Origin: CAVZBW01 sp963778465
GTDB taxonomy: Bacteria; Actinomycetota; Acidimicrobiia; Acidimicrobiales; RAAP-2
Assembly (NCBI GenBank): GCA_963778465.1
Contig: CAVZUK010000003.1
Span: 2,666,001-2,730,000 of the forward strand
Direction of reading: 5' to 3'
DNA length: 64,000 nt
Shown: positions 7,421-16,171 of the stretch, piece after piece
Position numbering within the stretch: the first letter of the stretch is position 1
Layout: each line of letters begins with the position of its first letter
Notes under the pieces: generated by a model
Databases searched by the model: none
What the model was told of the DNA's origin: nothing
What the model saw: the letters and a program-made list of their open reading frames with translations, nothing else
Position numbers and translations under genes: made by a program

Positions 7421-9160
7421 CGCCGCGATGGCGCGTGTCGTGCGGCGCCGCTCACTGCGCCACCACGCGGCGGCGCCCGGGAGTCGTTTGCGTCCGGTCG
7501 CGAAGGTCCAGCAGGCCAGCGTCAGCGGACGGACCTTGGCCGCGGCATCCAACCGTTGCCACTCCGCGGGATCGAGTGCGACGACCTCCTGGTACCCGCG
7601 GAGCGCGGCGCGGACGCCCTCGCTCCCGCAGCTGCTCGCGGCCCACAGCAGGCATCCGAGCGAGACGACCCGGGGGCCGAGGCCCGCTCCCGCCCAGTCG
7701 ATCACGGTGGCGTTCCCCTCCCGGCCCACGATCACGTTACGGGGGACCGGATCGGGATGGACGAGCGAGTGCGGCAGGTCCTCGAAGCCGTCGAGCGCCT
7801 CGACCTCTCGGCGGAGCTCGTCGTAGAGGGCGACCTGGCCCTCGGGGACGCGCGCCCGGGCCGCGTCGAGCAGTTCGGCGAGGGCGCAGCGCTCCTGCGA
7901 CGGCGGCGCGTCGAGGATCAGGTGATGCCACGAGCCGCCCGGTCGGTTCGCGGCGGGGCAGCCGGCGGGGAGCGCATGGAGGCGTCCGAGCAGCCGCCCC
8001 GAGCGCTCGAGGATGCCCGGTTCTGGCGGCGGTGCGGCGCCCGGCACGCGTTGGGTGACGAGGACGCTCTGGCCGTCGTGAAGGGAGACGGGCTCGGGAC
8101 CGGCGGGGCGCTCGGCGGGAAAGCCGATCTCGGCGAGCCAGGCGAGCAGGTCGGCGTCGACCCGGGTGGCCTCGACGGGTCGGCTCGCCGGCAGGATCCG
8201 TGCCATCCAGCTCGAGCCGTCGGCCCGGTCGACTCGGAAGACGCCCAGGTCCAGCTCGCGCGTCCCGGTGACCGGCATTCCGTAGGTCGACTGGAGGTGC
8301 TCGGCGAGGGTGTCGGCGCCGCAGCGGTAGAGCTGGCGTTCCATGAACCTTGCGACGGCCCCGGCGCTCTCTGGCGAGCTCCGGGGTGGCGGCGCCCACA
8401 CGGGTGCCAGCACGACAAGGCCTGCACGTCGTGCCCGCTCGGACGTCTCGACCGGGCGCCAGCGGCTGCGATCGAGCGCGTCCGTCGCGTCCGTGAGCGT
8501 GACGGACCCCATGGCCGGCTCTCCAAGGGCGGCGATCGCGGTGTGGAGCCGGCTACGCCGTCGCGACACGGCGCGCGACGTCTCCTCGACGGAGAGGGAC
8601 AGCGCCATCCTCGTGCCGGGGGTGGCGAGTGTCCGGAGCTCCGAGAGGAGTGTCTCCGATGCGTCAGGGCGGAGGTAGACGACCACGCCTTCGCAGAGGA
8701 ACAGTGAGGGCGCGTCGGCCCCGAACCCGCCCTCGGACAACGCCGTGGCCACGCCTCCGGCCTCGAGGTCGCAACTCACGTACGTGACGGCATCGTCGGC
8801 GAGTCCCAGCCGGCGGATCCGGGAGCGCTTGTCGGCCTGCGTGTCGGGATGGTCCACCTCCCACCACCGCACCCCGGGCCTCGCATACCGCAAGGACCGG
8901 CCGTCGTAGCCCGCGCCGATGGCCACCACCTGTGCCACGTCCCGCTCGAGGGCGTTGACCACCACCCGATCGAAGAACGCCGTGCGCGCGCGCAGGTAGC
9001 GGGACATGGCGGCATGAGGGCGCAAGGCCAGGTGACCCGCGACGTCGCGCGCCAGGGCCTCGTCCGCAGACGGGTCCCCGTCGGGCGCCGGGAGGCGGTC
9101 GAAGCCGAGCCGGTAGGCGGCGACGCGCTGGGCGGTGGCGGAGGCCGAGCCGCTACGCAT
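7406..9160 (-). CDS. Fusion of SAM-dependent methyltransferase (LCM/PPM1-like) and APH-type phosphotransferase
   Basis: 584 residues with two enzymes. Residues about 1-270 resemble the leucine-carboxyl-methyltransferase-like SAM enzymes of actinobacteria, with a glycine loop VVAIGAGYDGR (78-88) and acidic EVDHPDTQADK (101-111). Residues about 290-584 are an aminoglycoside/choline-kinase-like phosphotransferase: catalytic-loop HPDPVPRN (His468, Asp470, Asn475) and metal-binding Asp in IDWAGAG (Asp488). The ATG at 9160 overlaps the end of the marR gene by 8 nt, so the two are probably translationally coupled. Substrates are unknown. Methylation plus phosphorylation of one small molecule is an inference. 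An antibiotic-modifying role is possible but not shown. Confidence 0.8.
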   Translation of the reverse strand: MRSGSASATAQRVAAYRLGFDRLPAPDGDPSADEALARDVAGHLALRPHAAMSRYLRARTAFFDRVVVNALERDVAQVVAIGAGYDGRSLRYARPGVRWWEVDHPDTQADKRSRIRRLGLADDAVTYVSCDLEAGGVATALSEGGFGADAPSLFLCEGVVVYLRPDASETLLSELRTLATPGTRMALSLSVEETSRAVSRRRSRLHTAIAALGEPAMGSVTLTDATDALDRSRWRPVETSERARRAGLVVLAPVWAPPPRSSPESAGAVARFMERQLYRCGADTLAEHLQSTYGMPVTGTRELDLGVFRVDRADGSSWMARILPASRPVEATRVDADLLAWLAEIGFPAERPAGPEPVSLHDGQSVLVTQRVPGAAPPPEPGILERSGRLLGRLHALPAGCPAANRPGGSWHHLILDAPPSQERCALAELLDAARARVPEGQVALYDELRREVEALDGFEDLPHSLVHPDPVPRNVIVGREGNATVIDWAGAGLGPRVVSLGCLLWAASSCGSEGVRAALRGYQEVVALDPAEWQRLDAAAKVRPLTLACWTFATGRKRLPGAAAWWRSERRRTTRAIAAAGAG

Positions 9161-9617
9161 CGCTCGATCCACGCCGGACGAATGTTGCGAGCACGCGCCG
9201 CGCCGTGCGGACCTCCTCGGCACCGACCTCGGCCACCACCTCGGCCTCGAGCGCCTCGGCCGCCGTGCGGACGGCACCCGCGGCCTCCTCGCCGCGCGGC
9301 GTCAGCCGGACGACGAGGCGGCGGCGGTCGGTCGGATCGACGGAGCGCTCGAGGTAACCGCGGACGACGAGGGTGTCGACCAGCTGACCGGCCGCCTGCT
9401 TGGAGACGCCCAGCTGCCGGATGACCGAGCCGAGCGGGGCCGCCGTCCGGGCGATGGCGCCGATGACGTAGGGCCCGTTGGGCGGGAGGTCGTCGTAGCC
9501 CACGTCGGTGAGGGCTCCCCGGATCGCCGAGGCATAGGTGCTCCGTGCTCCTCGGAGCAGCGCCGGAAACGGCCAGTCCTCGATCAGGCGAACCGGGACG
9601 GCGTCCACGTGTCGCAC
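9153..9617 (-). CDS. MarR-family transcriptional regulator
   Basis: A 154-residue winged-helix regulator. The recognition region LGSVIRQLGVSKQAAGQLVDTLVVRGYLERSVDPTDRRRLVVRLT is a textbook MarR HTH plus wing, followed by a dimerisation helix. A GTG at 9617 (VRHVDAV...) gives a normal family length; TTG codons slightly upstream are alternatives. It sits first in a two-gene unit with the methyltransferase-kinase fusion and faces the PQQ-propeller gene. MarR proteins usually repress their own operon and are released by small aromatic ligands, so the adjacent intergenic repeat is its likely operator. Confidence 0.85.
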   Translation of the reverse strand: MRHVDAVPVRLIEDWPFPALLRGARSTYASAIRGALTDVGYDDLPPNGPYVIGAIARTAAPLGSVIRQLGVSKQAAGQLVDTLVVRGYLERSVDPTDRRRLVVRLTPRGEEAAGAVRTAAEALEAEVVAEVGAEEVRTARRVLATFVRRGSSDA

Positions 9618-9621
9618 ATTA

Positions 9622-9652
9622 GTCAACAATTGGAACTGTATGGCAACTTGAC
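9622..9652. promoter_or_regulatory. Candidate MarR operator (imperfect inverted repeat)
   Basis: GTCAACAATTGG (from 9622) and the opposite-strand GTCAAGTTGCC (ending 9652) form an imperfect inverted repeat with GTCAA/TTGAC ends. The element is AT-richer than its surroundings and lies immediately before the marR start. Symmetry and position suggest autoregulation; no experimental site is known to me. Confidence 0.3.
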
Positions 9653-9703
9653 GAATCCTGGGCGGGATTCGCAGGGCCCGGCGTCGATGGGTGAGGTGGG
9701 TTG

Positions 9704-11182
9704 ATGGCGGGAGCTGCGGCCCGTAGAAACGCCGGCGTGACGAAGGGTGGGCGCGGCCGCTGGGGGGCACTCCTCGGGGCCGCGGCGGTGACGGTGATGG
9801 TGGCCCTGCCGGCCGGGCCCGTGGCGGGCGCCGCCGCACGGTCGCACGCGGTCGCCGTCTCCGACTGGACCGTCTACCACGGCGAGCCGTCCGGTTCGGG
9901 GCTGGCCACCTCGCCGACGAGCCTCTGGCCGCTCTCGAGGTCGCCCGTCTGGAGGTCGGCGGCCCTCCACGGCGACCTCTACGGAGAGCCCCTCGTCGAG
10001 GGCAACCGGGTCTACGTCGCCACGGAGGCCGATGACGTCGACGCCCTTTCGGCGGACCGGGGATCGGTGCTGTGGCACCGCAACCTCGGCACCGCCGTTC
10101 CTGCGAGGGACCTCCCCTGCGGGGACATCCAGCCGACGGTCGGGGTGACGGGGACTCCCGTGATCGACCCGAAGCGGCAGGAGCTGTTCGCCGTCGCGGA
10201 CCAGCTCGTCGATGGCGGCATCCAGCACGTGCTCTACGGGCTCGACCTCTCGACGGGCAAGACCCTGCTGGCCGAACGGGTCGACCCACCGGGATCGGTT
10301 CCCGCCGACCAGCTCCAGCGGACGGGGCTCAACCTCGACGGCGGCGAGGTCGTCTTCGGCTACGGCGGCAACTACGGAGACTGCGGCAGCTACCACGGCT
10401 GGGTGGTCGCCGTGCCCGAGGCCGGCGGAACCCCGCAGACCTTCGAGGTGGCCTCCGGACCGGGCGAGAGCCAGGGCGCCGTCTGGATGGGCGGTGCGGC
10501 TCCCGAGGTGGACGGCGGCGGGAACATCTGGGTGGCGACGGGCAACGGGTCGGCGACCGCACCCCGCTCGGCCTACGACGACGGCGACGGCGTCTTGGAG
10601 CTCGGCTCGGACCTGAGGCTGGAGCAGTTCTTCGCCCCGACCACCTGGCGACAGGACAACGCCGACGACCTGGACCTCGGGTCCGCCTCGCCGGCTCTCG
10701 CCGCCGGCGGTCTCGCGCTCCAGGCGGGCAAGTCCTCCACCGCCTACCTGCTGCGGCGGTCCGATCTCGGTGGCGTGGGGCACCCGTTGGCATCCGCCGG
10801 CTCGCTGTGCGCCGGCGAGGTGGACGGCGGTACGGCGGTCGTGGGCCAGACGGTGCTGCTCCCCTGCCAGTCCGGGATCGTCGCGCTCCGCGTGACGGGG
10901 GGCGGCTCGCCCGGCATCTCGACGCGCTGGCGGAGCGCGGGCGGACCCGGCGGCGCGGTCGTGCAGGGCCGCTACCTGTACGCCGTGGATCGAGGTGCCG
11001 GGACGCTCGACGTGATGCGTCTCGACACCGGAGCGGTCGTAGGGCGGATGCCGATCGGGACGCCGGCCAACCACTTCCCGACCCCGTCGGCGGCCGACGG
11101 CCTCCTGCTGGTCGCCTCGGCCGATCGGGTGCTGGCGTTCGACGGACCCTCGGGCACGCCGCCCGCGCCCTCCACCGCTTAG
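9704..11182 (+). CDS. Exported PQQ-type beta-propeller protein
   Basis: About 492 residues. An Arg-rich N-terminus and hydrophobic stretch (LLGAAAVTVMVALPAGPVAGAAA) form a signal peptide. The rest is repeated strand-turn units of the quinoprotein/PQQ-like propeller: YGEPLVEGNRVYVATEADDVDALSADRGSVLWHR, TGTPVIDPKRQELFAVAD, GGNIWVATGNGS, and a terminal LLVASADRVLAFDG. The ATG at 9704 follows GTGAGGTGGG at good spacing; a TTG at 9701 is adjacent. No dehydrogenase catalytic pair could be confirmed, so a binding or scaffold role is as likely as alcohol oxidation. Conserved Cys pairs may form disulfides outside the cell. Confidence 0.78.
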   Translation: MAGAAARRNAGVTKGGRGRWGALLGAAAVTVMVALPAGPVAGAAARSHAVAVSDWTVYHGEPSGSGLATSPTSLWPLSRSPVWRSAALHGDLYGEPLVEGNRVYVATEADDVDALSADRGSVLWHRNLGTAVPARDLPCGDIQPTVGVTGTPVIDPKRQELFAVADQLVDGGIQHVLYGLDLSTGKTLLAERVDPPGSVPADQLQRTGLNLDGGEVVFGYGGNYGDCGSYHGWVVAVPEAGGTPQTFEVASGPGESQGAVWMGGAAPEVDGGGNIWVATGNGSATAPRSAYDDGDGVLELGSDLRLEQFFAPTTWRQDNADDLDLGSASPALAAGGLALQAGKSSTAYLLRRSDLGGVGHPLASAGSLCAGEVDGGTAVVGQTVLLPCQSGIVALRVTGGGSPGISTRWRSAGGPGGAVVQGRYLYAVDRGAGTLDVMRLDTGAVVGRMPIGTPANHFPTPSAADGLLLVASADRVLAFDGPSGTPPAPSTA

Positions 11183-11251
11183 CCCATCGCTCCCTTGCCG
11201 GGCGCGGCGAGGTGGGGACCACCGTCGTCGACGCCGCTACCGTGACTCACC

Positions 11252-11971
11252 GTGAACTACGTCCTCGTCCACGGCGGCGGCCACGGCGGGTGGTGCTACC
11301 GGTGGCTGGCGAGGGAGCTGCGCTCGGCGGGCCACGAGGTGTGGACCCCGACCCTCACCGGATTCGGCGAGCGCAGCCACCTCGGAGGTGACGACGTCGA
11401 CTTCGCCACCTTCGTGACGGACGTGGTCCAGGTGCTCGAGTTCGAGGACATCACGGATGCGGTTCTCGTCGGTCACAGCATGGGCGGGGTGGTCGTCCCA
11501 CGGGTCGCCGAGGTCGCCGCAAGCCGGACCTCCCAGGTGGTGTGGATGGCGGCGGTCGTCCTCACCGATGGGGAGACGCTCCTCGAGGCCGTCCCGCAGA
11601 CCCCCGAGATGGCGAGAGCGGTCCGGATCCGGTCGGACGGGACCGCCGAGACCGACGCCGACCTCATCGTCGAGGCCGTCGTGAGCGACGGCTCTCCGGA
11701 GCAGCGCAGCTGGGTGAAGGAGCGTCATCGGCCCTACCCCCGGGCTGCCCTCGTCGAGCCCGGTCGGCTCAGCGCGTTCTTGGAGCTGGGGCTGCCGACG
11801 GCTTACGTGACGGCCACCCGGGATGCGGCCATCCCCCGCGAGGCCGCGGAGGGGTTCGCCAGCCGGCTCCCGGGGTGTGCCCGCGCCGAAGTGGACGCAG
11901 GCCACGACCTGATGGTGACCCAGCCGGGGCAGACGGCCCGCGCCCTCGAGTGGGTGACGTCGGGGAACTGA
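11252..11971 (+). CDS. Alpha/beta hydrolase (EstC / methyl-esterase-like)
   Basis: 239 residues. The N-terminal strand and oxyanion segment YVLVHGGGHGGWCYRWLA and the nucleophile elbow GHSMGG (Ser about residue 75) are characteristic of the small hydroxynitrile-lyase/methyl-esterase-like group. The acid and His occur late (TATRDAAIP and DAGHDLMVTQP). It starts with GTG, with no clear ribosome site. It is probably cytosolic and hydrolyses a small ester. It converges on the next gene, 20 bp away. Confidence 0.82.
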   Translation: MNYVLVHGGGHGGWCYRWLARELRSAGHEVWTPTLTGFGERSHLGGDDVDFATFVTDVVQVLEFEDITDAVLVGHSMGGVVVPRVAEVAASRTSQVVWMAAVVLTDGETLLEAVPQTPEMARAVRIRSDGTAETDADLIVEAVVSDGSPEQRSWVKERHRPYPRAALVEPGRLSAFLELGLPTAYVTATRDAAIPREAAEGFASRLPGCARAEVDAGHDLMVTQPGQTARALEWVTSGN

Positions 11972-11990
11972 TCGAGCCCGGTCGCCGCGC

Positions 11991-12587
11991 TCAGGCGGCG
12001 CCCGTCATCCTCCCACGTCGAGCCGAATCCCACCCCGCCCGGAGCGCCTCGGACTCGATGCGCACGGCCGAGCTCAGTGCCTCGATGCTCGGAGAGGCGT
12101 GCTCCCCCAATGCGAGAAGGGCGGTGTCGTGAATGTCCTTCGCAGCGGTCAGCACGGTCGGCAGGTCCCGGTGAGCGGCGACGTAGGCCTGCTGGTTGGC
12201 GCCGCGTCCCGAGGGCCCGTGGGAGGCCGCCAGCAGGACGCGGTCGATGTCCGCTGCGGCGCGCTCCAGGTCGGCGGCCAGCCGTGGCAGGTCACCGGTC
12301 GACGCACCCGCGGCCTGTACCTGGGCCACGGCCCGCGTAGCCGAGCTGACCGATCGCCACATCCGATGGCGCTGGGACTGCATGCGCCACCAGTGGGGGC
12401 TCGTGAAGGGCTGGGAGGCGGCCCACCGCAGCCCGATCCGGACGCCCTCCCCGGCGAAACCGCCGAACGCGGCGGCGACCCACCGTTGCCAGCGGCGGCG
12501 GATCGCACGACTGACGGCCCGCAGGCACAGCCACGCCGCGCCGACGAGTATCAGTATCCCGGCGAGATAGAGCAACGCGTCGCGCAT
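11991..12587 (-). CDS. Hypothetical single-pass membrane protein
   Basis: 198 residues. The N-terminal helix LLYLAGILILVGAAWLCLRA is followed by an Arg-rich stretch, a Trp-rich segment and a mostly helical cytosolic domain (about residues 75-190), predicted coiled coil in LPRLAADLERAAADIDRVLLAA. The positive-inside rule places the helical domain in the cytosol. Family not recognised. Confidence 0.6.
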   Translation of the reverse strand: MRDALLYLAGILILVGAAWLCLRAVSRAIRRRWQRWVAAAFGGFAGEGVRIGLRWAASQPFTSPHWWRMQSQRHRMWRSVSSATRAVAQVQAAGASTGDLPRLAADLERAAADIDRVLLAASHGPSGRGANQQAYVAAHRDLPTVLTAAKDIHDTALLALGEHASPSIEALSSAVRIESEALRAGWDSARRGRMTGAA

Positions 12588-12684
12588 CGGGTCCCCTCCT
12601 CAGAGGCCGCCTGCACGGGGCAGGGTCAACGAACTGCTCACCACGATAAGGGCCTGCGTCCCCCGGCGCCCGTCGCGCCGGGCC

Positions 12685-13089
12685 TCAATCCGGAAGGACG
12701 GCGAGGGCGCCCTCGGCGATCTGGGCGGGAGACGAGCCTCGCGACCTCGCCGATCGTTGCAGCAACCCGTGGAGGTAGATGGCCAGGTTGAGGACTGCGG
12801 TGCGGTCGTCGCCCGCCATCAGGGGAACCGGCTCGCTCGCCTCGTCGAGGTCGGAGGCGCGCAGCAGGGCACTGCGCAGCGCCCGAAGGGTCGAGCGAAC
12901 CTGGTGAACCCCGGCCCCGCTGCGGCTCATCCAGAGGGTGAGTCCCAGCTCGAGGGACAGGTTGCCCTCCGCGAGGTCGTCCCGATCGAGGGCGACGAGC
13001 CCCCGGATGAGCAGCGTGGCCAGGTCGAGATGCCGCGGCGCCGGCAGCGGCGCAACCGAAGCCTGTTGCTGTCTCGTGACCCTCGACAT
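12685..13089 (-). CDS. Hypothetical helical protein
   Basis: 134 residues, predicted all alpha-helical, soluble, with no motif I can name: LDLATLLIRGLVALDRDDLAEGNLSLELGLTLWMS in the centre and LNLAIYLHGLLQRSARSRG near the end. ATG start. It faces the Ku gene across a 220-bp gap, so the two may share regulatory DNA. Third-position GC and the lack of a competing frame support it as real. Confidence 0.55.
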   Translation of the reverse strand: MSRVTRQQQASVAPLPAPRHLDLATLLIRGLVALDRDDLAEGNLSLELGLTLWMSRSGAGVHQVRSTLRALRSALLRASDLDEASEPVPLMAGDDRTAVLNLAIYLHGLLQRSARSRGSSPAQIAEGALAVLPD

Positions 13090-13309
13090 GGCGAACCTGG
13101 CCTGCTCCGATCCTGCGCTCGACTACGCTGAAGTGTTGTTCCTGGTCACGGCGCCGGGTGGCTCCCGGGCGGTCCCGCTTCCCGCTGTGGTCACATCGTC
13201 GCGGCCGGGTGTGACAAGGTGGTGGACCGTCGCTCTCACCTGGGGCGACGCCGGGCACGAAGCAGTGTCGGTCGGGAGGTACCCGATCGTGGCCGGGAGG
13301 TGGGGTGCG

Positions 13310-14353
13310 ATGCCGAGCACGGTGTGGAAGGGCTCCTTGAGCTTCGGCCTGGTCAACATCCCGGTGGGCCTGCACGCCGCGGCGAGCGACCACACGATCC
13401 GGTTCCACCAGCTCGAGAGGGACACGGCCGACCGGGTCCGCAACAAGCGGGTCAACGAGCGGACCGGCAACGAGGTCGACTACGCCGACATCGTCAAGGG
13501 CTACGACCTGGGCGGCGGGGAATACGTCGTGGTCACCCAGGACGAGCTCGAGGCGGCGGCTCCGGAGCACACCCGCACGGTCGACATCGTCGGCTTCGTC
13601 GATCAGAGCGAGATCGACCCGATCTACTACCGCAGCGCCTATTACCTGTCCCCCGACGGGGCGGCCGCCCCGAGGGCCTACGCCCTGCTACGTGAGGTGA
13701 TGAACGAGGCGGACAAGGTGGCGGTGGCCCTGTTCGTCCTCCGCAACAAGGAGCACCTCGTGACCGTCCGGGCCCGCTCCGACGTGTTGGTCCTCGAGAC
13801 CATGTACTTCGCCGACGAGATCCGGGACACGAGCGAGCTCTCCACCGTCCCGAGCGAGGTGGAGTTCACCGACCGGGAGCGAGAGACCGCTCGCCTGCTG
13901 CTCGACTCCATGACCAAGGAGTGGGAGCCGGAGGACTACCAGGACACCTACCGGGAGCGGGTCGAGGAGATCGTCGAGCGCAAGCGCCGCGGGGAGACGA
14001 TCGTGGCCGAGCGCCCGGCCGAGCCGGCGCCCGTGATCGACCTGGTGCAGGCATTGCAGGCCAGCATCGACCGGGCCGAGCGACGCGACTCGGGCTCGGG
14101 CGACGCGGGCGGGGACGAGGCCACCGAGGAGCTCACCGCTTCGGCTGGAGGCCCCGCCGCCGTCCGGCCGGCCCGGAGCGCCACCAAGCGGGCCGCGGCT
14201 GCTTCGGTCGCCAAGGGACGGACGTCCAAGGGAGCGGCGAAGGCCGGTGCCAAGGCGCCCAGGAAGACGGCGGCCAAGTCGACGGGCAAGGCCACCACCA
14301 AGACCGCAGCCGCCAAGCGGGTCGCCTCCTCCGCTCGCCGTCGGGCTTCTTGA
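13310..14353 (+). CDS. ku: Bacterial Ku, DNA-end-binding protein for NHEJ
   Basis: 347 residues. The core begins with MPSTVWKGSLSFGLVNIPVGL, the standard bacterial Ku N-terminus, and continues through the beta-barrel/bridge region to about residue 255. It forms a homodimeric ring on DNA ends and recruits LigD, which is not in this window. The last about 75 residues are an Ala/Lys-rich histone-H1-like tail (KAGAKAPRKTAAKSTGK...), as found in long actinobacterial Kus, likely for DNA retention. The ATG follows GGGAGGTGGGG. Longer upstream readings lack family similarity. Its TGA overlaps the TTG of the next gene. Confidence 0.95.
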   Translation: MPSTVWKGSLSFGLVNIPVGLHAAASDHTIRFHQLERDTADRVRNKRVNERTGNEVDYADIVKGYDLGGGEYVVVTQDELEAAAPEHTRTVDIVGFVDQSEIDPIYYRSAYYLSPDGAAAPRAYALLREVMNEADKVAVALFVLRNKEHLVTVRARSDVLVLETMYFADEIRDTSELSTVPSEVEFTDRERETARLLLDSMTKEWEPEDYQDTYRERVEEIVERKRRGETIVAERPAEPAPVIDLVQALQASIDRAERRDSGSGDAGGDEATEELTASAGGPAAVRPARSATKRAAAASVAKGRTSKGAAKAGAKAPRKTAAKSTGKATTKTAAAKRVASSARRRAS

Positions 14354-15099
14354 CCGCCTCCGGCGCGATCGCGCTGGTCACCGGCGGCGCGAACGGCATC
14401 GGCTCGGCGGTCGTGCGCCGGCTGGCCCGGGAGGGGGCACGGGTGGTGGTCGCGGACCTCGACGAGACGGCGGGGGCGAGCCTGGCCGACGAGGTCGGAG
14501 GGTGCTTCGTCCGCTGCGACGTCAGCGATCCCGAAGACAGCGCCAGGGCCGTGGCCGTCGCGACGGATCGGTTTGGGGGCCTCGACCTCGTCCACCTCAA
14601 CGCCGGGGTGACGAGCGGCTGCGGCATCGGCGAGGACTTCGACGTGGCGCTCTACCGGCGGGCCATGGGCGTCAACCTCGACGGGGTCGTCTACGGGATC
14701 CATGCCGCATTGCCCGCGTTGTCCGGGCGGCCCGGCGCGCAGATCGTCGTCACCGCGAGCCTGGCGGGCCTGACCGGCGTCCCGGGCGAGGCCCTCTACA
14801 GCGCCAACAAGCACGGGGTGGTGGGGCTGGTGCGGTCGCTCGGCCCGGCGCTTCTGGCGGAGCGCGGCGTTCGCATCAACGCCCTCTGCCCCGGGTTTGC
14901 CGACACCGCCTTGCTCGAGGGGGAGATGCGCACCCTGCTGGACTCGATGGACGTGCCCCTCCTCACGACCTCCGAGGTGGTCGAGGCGTTCGTGCGGATC
15001 CTCGGGGACGACCGCTCCGGCGAGTGCTGGTTCGTGCAGGTCGGCCGGCCGAGCGATCCGTTCCGCTTCCCCCACCTCCCCGGCCCGAGGGATCGATGA
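14350..15099 (+). CDS. Short-chain dehydrogenase/reductase
   Basis: 249 residues, classical SDR. The cofactor loop TGGANGIG lies near the N-terminus, Asp in VVVADLDET favours NAD+ over NADP+, and LNAGV, a catalytic Ser in VTASLAGL and YSANK (YxxxK) complete the active site. The only fitting start is a TTG overlapping the ku stop (TTGA), implying translational coupling with ku although no functional link is known. Substrate unknown. Confidence 0.88.
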   Translation: MTASGAIALVTGGANGIGSAVVRRLAREGARVVVADLDETAGASLADEVGGCFVRCDVSDPEDSARAVAVATDRFGGLDLVHLNAGVTSGCGIGEDFDVALYRRAMGVNLDGVVYGIHAALPALSGRPGAQIVVTASLAGLTGVPGEALYSANKHGVVGLVRSLGPALLAERGVRINALCPGFADTALLEGEMRTLLDSMDVPLLTTSEVVEAFVRILGDDRSGECWFVQVGRPSDPFRFPHLPGPRDR

Positions 15100-15124
15100 C
15101 CGTGGGGTTCGTCTCGGAGCCGAC

Positions 15125-16135
15125 ATGTTGATCCTGGCCGTCACGGACCACGCCGAAGGCCACCACGTGCCGGGCCATCCGGAACGACCCGATCGGGTGA
15201 CGGCCGCACTGGCGGGCATCTCGGAGCTCGATCTGGGCTCCTCCGTGCGCGTCGTCGTGCCGGCGCCGGCAGAGCCGAGGGCCCTGCGCCGCGTCCATAC
15301 GGGGGATTACCTGGCGGGCCTCGAGGCGCTGTCACGGAGCGGAGGCGGCGCGCTCGACCCCGACACCTACGTCACCCCCTCGAGCTGGGATGTGGCGCTG
15401 CTCTCCGCGGGAGCGGGGTTGGCTGCGATGCGCGAGCTAAAGCGCTCGGAGGAGGGCGTCGGGATGGTCGTCTCCCGGCCTCCCGGGCACCATGCCACCC
15501 GGCAGGTGGGGATGGGCTTCTGCCTCTTGAACAACGTAGCGATCGCCGCCGCCGAGCTGGCCGAGGAGGGGGAGCGGGTGCTCGTCGTCGACTGGGACGT
15601 GCATCACGGCAACGGGACCCAGGACATCTTCTGGGACGACGATCGGGTCCTGTACGCCTCCGTGCACGAGTACGGCATCTATCCCGGCACCGGCGAGAGT
15701 GCGGAGATGGGCGGCGACGGCGCGCGCGGACTCACCGTGAACGTCCCGGTGCCGCCCGGTGCGACCGGCGACGTGGTGCGCGCCGCGCTCGACGACGTCG
15801 TCGCACCGGTCGTGCAAGAGTTCGAGCCGTCCTGGGTGCTCGTCTCGGCCGGCTATGACGCACACCGCGCGGATCCCTTGGCCGGGCTCGCCCTTTCCGC
15901 CGCCGACTTCGGCGATCTCGCGTCGACCGTGGCCGAGTACGCACCCCGTCCGGGCAGGATGCTCCTCTTTCTCGAGGGCGGTTACGACCTCACTGCGCTC
16001 CGCGACTCGGTGGCGGCAACCGTCGGACGCTTGGTCGAGGCGGAGGTGCCCGGGGACACGGCGCCCACCTCGGGTGGCCCGGGCCTCGACTGGGTCGCCC
16101 GAGCACTCCGGACCCGGCAGGTCCTCGAGAGCTGA
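15125..16135 (+). CDS. Histone deacetylase / acetoin utilisation-type amidohydrolase
   Basis: 336 residues of the arginase-deacetylase fold. Signature elements are GHPERPDRV at the N-terminus, PPGHHATR with the catalytic His pair, DWDVHHGNGTQ with zinc ligands, SAGYDAHRADPL, and the Gly-rich LEGGYDL loop carrying the transition-state region. It should be a Zn2+-dependent deacetylase acting on acetylated proteins, polyamines or other amides. The ATG lies 25 bp after the SDR stop, so it probably belongs to the ku-SDR transcript. Confidence 0.9.
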   Translation: MLILAVTDHAEGHHVPGHPERPDRVTAALAGISELDLGSSVRVVVPAPAEPRALRRVHTGDYLAGLEALSRSGGGALDPDTYVTPSSWDVALLSAGAGLAAMRELKRSEEGVGMVVSRPPGHHATRQVGMGFCLLNNVAIAAAELAEEGERVLVVDWDVHHGNGTQDIFWDDDRVLYASVHEYGIYPGTGESAEMGGDGARGLTVNVPVPPGATGDVVRAALDDVVAPVVQEFEPSWVLVSAGYDAHRADPLAGLALSAADFGDLASTVAEYAPRPGRMLLFLEGGYDLTALRDSVAATVGRLVEAEVPGDTAPTSGGPGLDWVARALRTRQVLES

Positions 16136-16171
16136 GCGGCCCCCCCACAGGGCAGCCGCCGCCTCGGACCG

